A stretch of 24,165 nucleotides of DNA from Bacillota bacterium (GTDB lineage Bacteria; Bacillota; UBA4882; UBA8346), in the NCBI GenBank assembly GCA_023435225.1, contig JAEYRX010000089.1:1-24165 (forward strand). Reading direction: 5' to 3'. Below, in pieces: positions 1 through 6,441 of this stretch (position 1 is the stretch's first letter; every line of letters begins with the position of its first letter). The notes under the pieces were generated by a model. It saw nothing but the letters and a program-made list of their open reading frames with translations, was not told the origin of the DNA and made no database searches. The position numbers and the translations under genes were made by a program.

Positions 1-284
1 CCGCCGATGATATTCTCCAGACTGTTGCCGTTTTCATCTACTCTAACGCACCAAAATTTATATGAAGTTGCGTTTTGGACATAATCCCAGTAGATAGTGA
101 CTCCGTTATTCAAAGCTGATTCGGCTATGGTTGCCCCGTTGCTGGGGGTGAGACTGGTGAAGATTGGTTTTGATAAAGTTGCAGCTTGAGAAATGGTTGC
201 CATTATAAGTAATGATGTAAAAACTACCGCTAAATTTAGGATTAATTTTGAAATGGTTTTTATTGGTTTCGCTTTTTGCTTCAT
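1..284 (-). CDS. Secreted protein with FnIII-like start, partial (runs off left edge)
   Basis: Only the first 94 codons are inside the window; the C-terminal part lies beyond position 1. The ATG at 284-282 is preceded by AAGGAG (reverse strand, 295-300) at about 10 nt. Residues 1-33 form a signal peptide: a Lys-rich N-terminus (MKQKAKPIKTISK), a hydrophobic core (LAVVFTSLLIM) and a probable cut after SQA-A. After it comes a Thr/Ser-rich stretch and a pattern (PxNGATI, then TIYWDYVQNATSYKFW, then VDENGNSLENI) typical of fibronectin-III or similar beta-sandwich repeats of cell-surface proteins. The function of the whole protein cannot be named. The signal peptide is clear; the domain family is inferred from a short stretch. 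Confidence 0.75.
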   Translation of the reverse strand, partial: MKQKAKPIKTISKLILNLAVVFTSLLIMATISQAATLSKPIFTSLTPSNGATIAESALNNGVTIYWDYVQNATSYKFWCVRVDENGNSLENIIG

Positions 285-310
285 TTAGTAATGTCTCCTT
301 AAAATGTATT

Positions 311-353
311 GACAGTCAGTCACTTTATTATAAGACTGCCTGTCTTATTTTTT
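311..353 (+). repeat. 11-bp inverted repeat with T-tract (terminator-like or operator)
   Basis: GACAGTCAGTC (311-321) and GACTGCCTGTC (334-344) are inverted copies with one mismatch, separated by 12 nt. A T-rich run (345-353) follows on the plus strand, so it has the shape of an intrinsic terminator. No plus-strand gene lies upstream inside the window, however. Read on the minus strand, the dyad sits directly upstream of the gene starting at 284 and encloses TATAAT (331-326), so it could equally be a repressor operator for that gene. Confidence 0.4.
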
Positions 354-662
354 TCTCCTTTCAAATTAATGGGTTTCTGCTTTATCTATGTATTTTATCT
401 AAAATATTGAAGTATTTCCTAAAAAAAATCTTAAACGATTCTAAAATAACTATTAATTTTGGGTTTGACTTATTTATATATAGGTTGGTTATTTTCTAAA
501 GATATGGAAATAAGTCTAACGAAATGCAGTCCATCTTACATTTTGTATTGTGACTCCGGTTTGTTTCTTAATCTCCTAATATAAAGTCACCGAAAATTTT
601 TTAATTTTACTTGTACTATGGTGCTTGAAGTGTATAGTAATGAATAAAATGATTTAATAGTA
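354..662. other. Non-coding AT-rich spacer
   Basis: This stretch separates the divergent secreted-protein gene and the aminotransferase gene. It is very AT-rich. The only open frame across it encodes a low-complexity Phe/Ile/Leu/Lys peptide without a ribosome binding site, so I read no gene here. I see no RNA gene or convincing regulatory structure apart from the dyad to its left and the promoter to its right. Confidence 0.6.
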
Positions 663-691
663 TTGAATATTTATACATAATATCGTATAAT
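663..691 (+). promoter_or_regulatory. Sigma-A-type promoter of the aminotransferase gene
   Basis: TTGAAT (663-668) and a perfect TATAAT (686-691) are separated by 17 nt. The expected start point is only about 10 nt before the GGAGG (706-710) that serves the gene at 720. No operator dyad is evident. Confidence 0.6.
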
Positions 692-719
692 TATTAAAAC
701 TGTTTGGAGGTTGATGATT

Positions 720-1916
720 ATGAATTCTTCAATGGTTACATCCCAATTGTTAAAAGGGGCTAAAGAACATATCCTATTTGTCGCTAACCGACCGGAGATC
801 ATCATGGAACGAGGCCAAGGAATGTACTTATGGGATACGGACGGGAAAAAGTATCTGGACTTTATCGGGGGTTGGGCGGTTAATTGTTTGGGCCATTCTC
901 CGAAAGCTATTGAGAAAGCTTTACGAAAACAAGCCAGTATTTTGGTTAATGCCAGTCCATCATTCTACAATAAACCAATGGTTGAATTCGCTAATTTGTT
1001 AACCGATAACTCTTGCTTTGACAGAATTTTCTTTGCCGGCAGCGGAGCAGAATCTAATGAAGGAGCAATTAAACTGGCTCGAAAATACGGAGCAAAATAT
1101 TTAAACGGAGCTTATGAGATTATAACTACTATAAACAGCTTTCACGGCCGGACTTTAGCAACCATGTCGGCAACCGGCAAGCCACAATGGGAGAGCCTGT
1201 TTGCCCCCAAAGTCCCGGGATTTATACATGTACCTTTTAATGATATTAAGGCAATTATCTCGGGTATTAACAAAAATACCTGCGCCATATTGATCGAACC
1301 AATCCAAGGTGAAGGTGGAGTTTATATGGCGGAACCGGAATATATTAAACAACTCCGAAAGATAGCTGATGAAAATGGCATTTTGTTAATATTTGATGAA
1401 GTCCAAACCGGTCTCGGACGGACCGGCAAATTATTTGCTTACCAACATTACCAGGTTGAGCCGGATGTTATGACTCTGGCCAAAGGGATCGGCGGAGGAT
1501 TTCCGCTTTCGGCATTACTTACTAAGGAGAAACATAATATTTTTGAAGCCGGTGACCAGGGAGGGACTTATTCAGGGCAACCATTGGCGATGGCGGTTGG
1601 TTTAGCAGTGGTTAATGAAATTATCAAAAAAAACTTATCTCTAAATTCGGAAATTCAAGGTGAATACCTAAAGAATAAGTTATTGGAGATAAAAGATAAA
1701 TATCAACTAAGTAATATTAGGGGCCGGGGACTTTTAATCGCTTTTGATTTGCCAAGAGAAAACGGGAGTGAGATTGTGTCAAGTTGTCTTAAAGAAGGGT
1801 TAATTATCAATTCACCACGGCCTTCAGTAATTAGGTTGATGCCACCATTAATTGTCACTAAAAAAGAGATTGATAAAATGCTGGAGATATTGACTAGGAT
1901 ATTAGGGAAGCGCTGA
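720..1916 (+). CDS. argD: Class III (acetylornithine-type) aminotransferase
   Basis: PLP-dependent aminotransferase of the ArgD/ornithine-aminotransferase subgroup (398 aa, normal length). Visible signatures are the phosphate-binding SGAESNEGAIKLAR, HGRTLATMSATG, the cofactor Asp region LIFDEVQTGLGRTG and the Schiff-base lysine in LAKGIGGGFP (K255 with this start). ArgD transfers an amino group between N-acetylornithine and 2-oxoglutarate in arginine synthesis. No other arg gene is nearby, so the substrate could instead be another omega-amino compound. TTG 711 and ATG 714 are in frame, but GGAGG at 706-710 fits ATG 720 best (9 nt). The final codons and stop (AAG CGC TGA) lie inside a long palindrome, suggesting that this element set the present C-terminus. 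Family is certain; the exact substrate is not. Confidence 0.85.
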   Translation: MNSSMVTSQLLKGAKEHILFVANRPEIIMERGQGMYLWDTDGKKYLDFIGGWAVNCLGHSPKAIEKALRKQASILVNASPSFYNKPMVEFANLLTDNSCFDRIFFAGSGAESNEGAIKLARKYGAKYLNGAYEIITTINSFHGRTLATMSATGKPQWESLFAPKVPGFIHVPFNDIKAIISGINKNTCAILIEPIQGEGGVYMAEPEYIKQLRKIADENGILLIFDEVQTGLGRTGKLFAYQHYQVEPDVMTLAKGIGGGFPLSALLTKEKHNIFEAGDQGGTYSGQPLAMAVGLAVVNEIIKKNLSLNSEIQGEYLKNKLLEIKDKYQLSNIRGRGLLIAFDLPRENGSEIVSSCLKEGLIINSPRPSVIRLMPPLIVTKKEIDKMLEILTRILGKR

Positions 1917-2001
1917 TTAATTGAATAAGTGACGATTTTGTGCTTCGCAAAATGCCTAATACCGCATATTTGCTCGCACAAAATCGGATTAATCAGCGCT
2001 T
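1908..2001. repeat. 94-bp nested palindrome overlapping the aminotransferase stop
   Basis: The outer arms AAGCGCTGATTAAT (1908-1921) and ATTAATCAGCGCTT (1988-2001) are perfect 14-bp inverses. Inside them CGATTTTGTGC (1933-1943) pairs with GCACAAAATCG (1976-1986), 11 bp perfect. The innermost GCAAAATGC pairs with GCATATTTGC around the loop CTAATACC with one bulge. The main asymmetry is an unpaired left segment containing GAATAAG. The right arm is followed by only a short T-rich stretch, so it may act as a terminator, but its length and nesting resemble a small palindromic mobile or REP-like repeat. Confidence 0.75.
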
Positions 2002-2035
2002 TCTTAGATAAATTCTATTAAGGAAGGTGATTTTT

Positions 2036-2125
2036 ATGCCGGAGTTAGTAAATCGAGAAAAAAGAGTACTTTCAAATTCAAATACACTAAAAGAGTTGGA
2101 GTTAAATTTGCCGGATAAATTGTAA
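2036..2125 (+). CDS. Possible 29-aa small protein
   Basis: A short frame beginning MPELVNREKRVL and ending NLPDKL. It is preceded by a very strong Shine-Dalgarno stretch (AAGGAAGGTGA ending at 2030) with 5 nt to the ATG. The peptide is hydrophilic and helix-prone (KELELN), with no signal peptide or Cys. I do not recognise it. It lies between a long palindrome and the lptD-like gene, in a 356-nt gap otherwise without genes. After its stop the gap holds a TATAAT at 2174-2179 that could serve the lptD-like gene, though the matching -35 is poor. The good SD is the main argument that it is translated; it could also be a gene remnant. Confidence 0.35.
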   Translation: MPELVNREKRVLSNSNTLKELELNLPDKL

Positions 2126-2272
2126 CATAATTCCGGCTATTAAAATCACTATACGCAAACTAACTCTCTATGATATAATACTGGTAAACTATTGAAAAAC
2201 GGTCAATTTTAGTGAATTTTTTTAGTGGGACTCTATAGTTGTTAATAATCTGAGCCTCATGTTTTCCTGAAA

Positions 2273-3934
2273 ATGACCCAATTGAAAAGAAATGATAGTG
2301 GGTTGCCGAATTTGAAGCGAATAATAATAATAAACATTATATTTTTATTAATATTAATATGCATATTTAAAAACACGGCATGGGGAGAGGAACAAGCCAT
2401 GCCCTTGATTTTTAAAAATATCACCATTGATACGATGGGAGATCAGAAATACGATCCAATCCAAAATATTATTACAATCACTAACCATGCTAGATTAACC
2501 CTTGATGATACCGTTGTAGAAGCGGATTCTTTAGTTTATTATGAAAATCAGAATCAGATAGTTGCTGACGGTAATGTCCGAATATTGAGAAATCCAATAA
2601 GTCTTACTGCTGATAAATTTGTGTTGAATACTCATACGGGTTGGGTGGAAGTTACCGGTAATGCCCAATATATATCTCCTATTGAAACATATCGTTCCAA
2701 TAAAATCCGTTATAATCTTAATCAGAAGACCGGTGAAGTAGGAGAACTGCAAGGACTGGTGAAAGGAGACCCTAAGGACTTTTATTTGACCGGTAAAGAA
2801 GCTCGGTTAAGCGAAGGTACTACTGTTATTTCATCCGCCAAGTTAACGCGCTCGCCACGAAAAGACTTTCCTGACTATGTTTTTGACGCCCAAAAGATGG
2901 TAATAAAGGGCGAAGATATTTATATGGAGAAAGTAGTATTAAAATTATTAGGGATTCCGGTTTTGTATTTACCTCATATGGATTTAAGAGGAGAAGCGGT
3001 ACCAAGAATCAATCTTACGGCTAGTCAGGGTGAAGAAGTTCCAATAAGTAGACAAGTTGAAAAAACTAAAGAACCTGTTGTTTCTGAGGAAAGGTCTAAC
3101 ACCGCTAATCAAAGTGAAGAAATGGAAAAAACACCACCGGTAGATACATCAATAGCGGTAACTGATGCTAATAATGCTAAACAAATTGAGGAATCTAAAC
3201 AATCACCAGCAATTGATACTTCCGGAGCAACTAATTCCGAAAAAAAATCCAAGAGGGTTCATGTTAGCCAGATATATCAAATAAAAGTCAATCCGGTCGA
3301 CAAACCATCCGTAATTACTGCCGGTCGCTTGTATTCTTGGGGAATTTATTCCGATGAAGTCGATTTGAATTATGATACCAGGGGAATTTTTAGTCTTTCC
3401 GATGTTTATCAAATTGATTGGACCAAATATAATTTAACTGTCGATGGAAAGTCGGATTTGAATGAAGAACCAAAGAGGGAAGCGGGAATAACTTTCACGA
3501 AGAAAGCCTGGGAAACGAAGTATGGATATTGGCAGACCTCTCTACTCTCTCGATGGATTTATTCCGAACAAAAAGATCATACTTGCCAGGGGGTCTATGG
3601 CGGTTACCGTATTAATTATCAACTTAATCCGGATTTGGGCTTTAGTTATATATATCTGACGGATTTAAGCGGTTCTGATCAAGACTGGGATCTTTTGAAG
3701 GAGGATTTTTTAGTTACAAATAATTTTCAGCTAAAAAGTAATTTTACCTATAATTTGAATGTACCGTTATCTCCACACTATTTTATGATAAATAAAGGCT
3801 ATTATAGCTTTTTGAAAAATGAGTGGACCAGCCAAGTCATACTTTTCGTCCGGGAGGTCGATGGTATTAGAATGGGTTTTGGTTGGGATTTCGCTAAAAA
3901 TATCCTTGATTTAACATTCAGGTTGGGTTTTTGA
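2273..3934 (+). CDS. LptD/OstA-like outer-membrane protein, short form
   Basis: 553 aa. Residues about 15-40 are a Lys-flanked hydrophobic signal (IIIINIIFLLILICIF) ending near AWG-EE. Residues about 45-240 carry the OstA/LptA-type repeats of short beta strands (DTVVEADSLVYYENQNQIVADG, LTADKFVLNTHTGWVEVTGNA), followed by IPVLYLPHMDLRG, typical of LptD N-terminal regions. Residues about 250-345 form a Glu/Ser/Thr/Pro-rich low-complexity linker. The rest is rich in alternating aromatic beta strands and ends in LDLTFRLGF, a C-terminal Phe as in outer-membrane barrels. LptD inserts LPS in the outer membrane; typical family members are nearly 800 aa, so the barrel here would be unusually small. 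The ATG lacks a clear SD, and a TAA at 2246-2248 leaves no better upstream start. Family assignment is good; LPS export by this protein is an inference. Confidence 0.7.
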   Translation: MTQLKRNDSGLPNLKRIIIINIIFLLILICIFKNTAWGEEQAMPLIFKNITIDTMGDQKYDPIQNIITITNHARLTLDDTVVEADSLVYYENQNQIVADGNVRILRNPISLTADKFVLNTHTGWVEVTGNAQYISPIETYRSNKIRYNLNQKTGEVGELQGLVKGDPKDFYLTGKEARLSEGTTVISSAKLTRSPRKDFPDYVFDAQKMVIKGEDIYMEKVVLKLLGIPVLYLPHMDLRGEAVPRINLTASQGEEVPISRQVEKTKEPVVSEERSNTANQSEEMEKTPPVDTSIAVTDANNAKQIEESKQSPAIDTSGATNSEKKSKRVHVSQIYQIKVNPVDKPSVITAGRLYSWGIYSDEVDLNYDTRGIFSLSDVYQIDWTKYNLTVDGKSDLNEEPKREAGITFTKKAWETKYGYWQTSLLSRWIYSEQKDHTCQGVYGGYRINYQLNPDLGFSYIYLTDLSGSDQDWDLLKEDFLVTNNFQLKSNFTYNLNVPLSPHYFMINKGYYSFLKNEWTSQVILFVREVDGIRMGFGWDFAKNILDLTFRLGF

Positions 3935-3943
3935 TGTACCGTT

Positions 3944-4645
3944 TTAATCCATATAGATATGTAGCAAGGAGATAACAACTTTCCTGGCGTCGGCTTGAAA
4001 AACTTGGTTAACGGCCTGTGATAGTGAGCTATTCATGGAATTATACAGGTCTGTCCAAAAATACTGGTTAGTATGGGCTAATGTTTTTTTAATAATATGA
4101 CCGGAAATTTCTTCGTTCCAAAGAATCTCCTGGTTCTTGGCGTCTGCAATATATAAATCGAAAATAACTTTGGAATCGATTGTCGAGCTAAAAAACTTGG
4201 AGCGTGATTCAACCCAAAAAGCTTTTAAGCGGCCACCCATAATAAAATCGACTTTCAAATAAGATGGGATTGTTTCAGCGGTTAAATTCCAACTGGAGGT
4301 AGGAATAACCTTAAATCCGGTTTTTTCGAGGTATTGAGTAATACCGATCTGGATAATATCAACCGGTTTAATAAAAGAAACCAGAGTTTCAACTTTTTTT
4401 CCGGAACGGTTAAAGATTGCGCCGACAAGATCACCGGTATCATTTTCATTACTAAAATAACTCAAAGCAATAGTGGGCTGATAGGTGGTAGAGCTTTGTT
4501 TGAGAGCATCTTTTAACCAATTTGTTCCTGTTGAATCCGGCAGATATTCTATATTGATTACCCGGGTCACGTCGCTGCCATAACAATTGACCGCTAATAT
4601 GATTAACAATAATGTCCAGCCAATGTATTGCCTTAGTTTTTTCAT
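3944..4645 (-). CDS. Secreted envelope protein, YajG-lipoprotein-like
   Basis: 233 aa. An N-terminal signal (MKKLRQYIGWTLLLIILAV) ends at NCYG-SD. The Cys is preceded by AVN, a poor lipobox, so lipidation is uncertain. The body shows the layout seen in YajG and related periplasmic lipoproteins: an early strand plus loop with NRSGKKVETLVSF, a helix-rich stretch ITQYLEKTGFKVIP, then long strands VDFIMGGRLKAFWVE and SKVIFDLYIADAKNQEILW, and a C-terminal helix. The gene converges on the LptD-like gene with only 9 nt between stops and no terminator. RBS AAAGGA lies about 9 nt before ATG. The neighbour and the fold together suggest an outer-membrane-associated role. No specific function can be given. 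Confidence 0.6.
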   Translation of the reverse strand: MKKLRQYIGWTLLLIILAVNCYGSDVTRVINIEYLPDSTGTNWLKDALKQSSTTYQPTIALSYFSNENDTGDLVGAIFNRSGKKVETLVSFIKPVDIIQIGITQYLEKTGFKVIPTSSWNLTAETIPSYLKVDFIMGGRLKAFWVESRSKFFSSTIDSKVIFDLYIADAKNQEILWNEEISGHIIKKTLAHTNQYFWTDLYNSMNSSLSQAVNQVFQADARKVVISLLHIYMD

Positions 4646-4785
4646 GTTTAAATCCTTTAATAATACTTTATTTTATAAATAGGAATAATTCATCATAAGT
4701 GTTAGAAATCCTACAACTTGCCCTATATTATCAGTTTACTTAACAAAATAATTGAAGAGAAGATCCAAACAAGGAGCTTTTTTTA

Positions 4786-4845
4786 TTAAATAAACGCGCC
4801 TTTGGCAACCGAAATAACCTTTCCCCCAACTGAAATATTAATCAT
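4786..4845 (-). pseudogene. 19-codon remnant resembling a PhzF C-terminus
   Basis: Directly downstream of the PhzF gene on the same strand is a short frame, MINISVGGKVISVAKGAFI, with GAGG 9 nt before its ATG. Its pattern (hydrophobic strand, GG, VISVAKG, hydrophobic) resembles the last beta strand of PhzF proteins, e.g. the ISGTAVILFHAEWAI end of E. coli YddE as I recall it. The intact neighbour already has its own version (GGGAAVRISGKYFLG). I read it as debris of a second phzF copy or of an older C-terminus. The alignment is short, so chance is possible. The rest of 4646-4866 shows no gene. Confidence 0.3.
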
Positions 4846-4866
4846 TTTCAAATTCCTCACTTCATC

Positions 4867-5763
4867 TTATCCTAAAAAGTATTTTCCACTTATTCGAACT
4901 GCTGCGCCGCCCCCGAATAAAACCCGGCTTTCATTAACTTCATCTTTAGCGAACTCCAGTTTTATAATATTGGGATTATCGAAATAACTATTTTGCTCAA
5001 TGGATAAAGAGTTTTCGTTCCATTTTTTATTTTTTAACAAATAGTAACCAAAAGCCGAATTTCCGGAACCGGTGGCCGGATCTTCCAGATAACCAAAGGT
5101 TGGCGCGAAAACTCTGGTACGGAAGGCATTGTTTTTATCAGCTGTTTGACTGGTAAAGACCGTTATTATATCAATGTGCTGTGAGATACAGAACTGCTTT
5201 AACTCTTCCAAGTCCGGAGTAACAGCCAAAATGCTTTCCAGATTCGATATCGGAACTATTAAGGTTTCCAAACCAGCATTATTTATTGATAAGGGGCTAT
5301 TAGTATCAATATATTCTTCTTTAATTCGCAAAGCCTTGGCGATTTCCTTTATTGACATTTTCGGTTCAGAGAAACCGGGTTTGGGTGCGGATATAAAAAC
5401 GGCATCATCTTGCTTTATCCGGTTGATAACCGCAAGTTTCCCTTTATTGGTCCGGATCTGTATTCTATCTTTATACAGTAGATTATTGTCATTCTTTATA
5501 AGGTCATACATGATGGCGATAGTGGCATGACCGCAGAAGTCCACTTCTCTTTCGGAAGAATAGTATTTAAGATTAAAAAGGTTATCATCTAATTTGGAGA
5601 GATAGCCGACTTCGGAAACAAACCCTTTTAACTCTCGTGCTATCTGCTGCATCTCAGAGGCGGTTATGTCATTGGTGGAGTTTAAATAAATTGCTCCGGC
5701 AGGATTTCCCGATGATCCATTGGTAGCGAAGGCATCAAGTTTTTTAAAGTTAAAGGTTTTCAT
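4867..5763 (-). CDS. PhzF-family isomerase/epimerase
   Basis: 298 aa, the normal size for the two-lobed diaminopimelate-epimerase-like PhzF fold. Signatures are the N-terminal LDAFATNGSSGNPAGA, the catalytic-Glu region FVSEVGYL (E51), the domain motif VDFCGHATIA and the second-lobe motif EDPATGSGNSAFG. PhzF proper isomerises a phenazine precursor, but most family members, like this one without any phenazine genes nearby, have unknown small-molecule substrates. The ATG has the RBS GAGGTGA about 8 nt upstream and its own promoter. It is a single gene, with no operon partner except the putative remnant after its stop. Family certain, substrate unknown. Confidence 0.9.
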   Translation of the reverse strand: MKTFNFKKLDAFATNGSSGNPAGAIYLNSTNDITASEMQQIARELKGFVSEVGYLSKLDDNLFNLKYYSSEREVDFCGHATIAIMYDLIKNDNNLLYKDRIQIRTNKGKLAVINRIKQDDAVFISAPKPGFSEPKMSIKEIAKALRIKEEYIDTNSPLSINNAGLETLIVPISNLESILAVTPDLEELKQFCISQHIDIITVFTSQTADKNNAFRTRVFAPTFGYLEDPATGSGNSAFGYYLLKNKKWNENSLSIEQNSYFDNPNIIKLEFAKDEVNESRVLFGGGAAVRISGKYFLG

Positions 5764-5786
5764 ATTTTTTTCACCTCATTATGCTT

Positions 5787-5815
5787 ATTATAGTTTTGGT
5801 ATTATATGGAGTCAA
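5787..5815 (-). promoter_or_regulatory. Sigma-A-type promoter of the PhzF gene
   Basis: On the minus strand, TTGACT (5815-5810) is followed after exactly 17 nt by a perfect TATAAT (5792-5787), about 25 nt before the ATG. This is a vegetative promoter, in contrast to the neighbouring repeat-protein genes. Confidence 0.75.
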
Positions 5816-5891
5816 TAATATATTTTTAGGTTAGTAGAGATAGTCTTGAATTGTACTCATAATATTTTCATAATCTTTTTTTAAAATAAAC

Positions 5892-5925
5892 AAAAAAGCC
5901 ATCCCGGTCTATTTCCGAGACGGCT
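5892..5925 (-). terminator. Intrinsic terminator of the 111-aa repeat-protein gene
   Basis: Minus-strand stem AGCCGTCTCGG / CCGGGATGGCT (11 bp with two G-U pairs, 7-nt loop), followed directly by TTTTTTG. It lies about 20 nt after the stop codon. Confidence 0.85.
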
Positions 5926-5945
5926 ATGATTTCAATTTAATACAT

Positions 5946-6281
5946 TTAACAAAATCCGCATGAATTAACGAAGGTGCCTAAATTAATATAGGTACCAAGA
6001 TTAATGAATGTCCCACAATTACGGAAGGCATTGTTAAAATTGTTCGGATTTACGAATGGATTAGCAAAGAGCGTTGGGCTAACAAATGGACTGATGGCAG
6101 AAGGGTTAGCAAATTGATTGCAGAAGCTTGTTGGACTAACGAATTGATTGCCAAAAGTACTAGGGCAACAGCATCTATTGAAAGCAAACGGACTGATTGA
6201 CGCTAGCGAATTCTGCAATAAAGCTGCCGTGGACGGTGAAAGATTAAATAGATTATTAAATGGCATAAGAGCGTTACTCAT
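5946..6281 (-). CDS. Small Cys/Asn/Phe-rich repeat protein, putative spore-coat type
   Basis: 111 aa, no family recognised. In order: an N-terminal segment with SPSTAALLQN (about 15-24); a CCCP cluster (37-40); degenerate repeats of FVSPTSFCNQFANP type (about 47-80); and a C-terminal tandem hexapeptide GTFINL-GTYINL-GTFVNS (90-107) ending in CGFC. Seven Cys in 111 residues. The ATG follows a perfect AGGAGGTGA by 4 nt. The gene is monocistronic, with its own promoter and terminator. It is clearly a small relative of the 392-aa protein encoded upstream: same N-terminal motif, same Cys-Pro cluster, same hexapeptide block. Low sequence complexity, the Cys content and a mother-cell-like promoter suggest a spore coat or exosporium structural protein. 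That function is inference only. Confidence 0.75.
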   Translation of the reverse strand: MSNALMPFNNLFNLSPSTAALLQNSLASISPFAFNRCCCPSTFGNQFVSPTSFCNQFANPSAISPFVSPTLFANPFVNPNNFNNAFRNCGTFINLGTYINLGTFVNSCGFC

Positions 6282-6298
6282 TAGATCACCTCCTAATA

Positions 6299-6357
6299 TA
6301 TAGTATGGATTTATTTAAATGAGTAGCTAGAACGAGATAAAAAAATGATTAAGTCCT
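6299..6357 (-). promoter_or_regulatory. Mother-cell-like promoter with conserved upstream block (111-aa gene)
   Basis: On the minus strand CATACTATA (6307-6299) lies just before the SD. It fits the sigma-K -10 pattern CATAnnnTA and partly the sigma-E -10. Exactly 44 nt further upstream begins the block AGGACTTAATCATTTTT (6357-6341). Both elements recur at the same spacing before the 392-aa gene. A start point about 7 nt after the -10 would leave a leader barely containing the SD. Confidence 0.55.
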
Positions 6358-6410
6358 CGACATTATACGCTTTTAACCCTAGACTGAATTAATTAACGGG
6401 ATTATAAAGA

Positions 6411-6437
6411 ATAAGCTGTTGGCGATGGCCAACAGCT
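6411..6437 (-). terminator. Hairpin terminator of the 392-aa repeat-protein gene
   Basis: A perfect 10-bp stem AGCTGTTGGC / GCCAACAGCT with a 4-nt loop (6414-6437) begins 5 nt after the stop. On the minus strand it is followed by TATTCTTTATAAT, a T-rich but interrupted tract. Confidence 0.7.
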
Positions 6438-6441
6438 ATAG

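Noticed and set aside
248..499. Plus-strand 83-codon frame upstream of the aminotransferase
   Set aside because: Low-complexity AT-driven peptide, no SD, overlaps the start of the minus-strand secreted protein and the inverted repeat.
2160..2180. Confident sigma-A promoter for the LptD-like gene
   Set aside because: TATAAT at 2174-2179 is good, but no -35 match is found at 16-18 nt.
4802..4987. Plus-strand frame opposite the end of phzF
   Set aside because: Antisense to the PhzF coding sequence, no SD.
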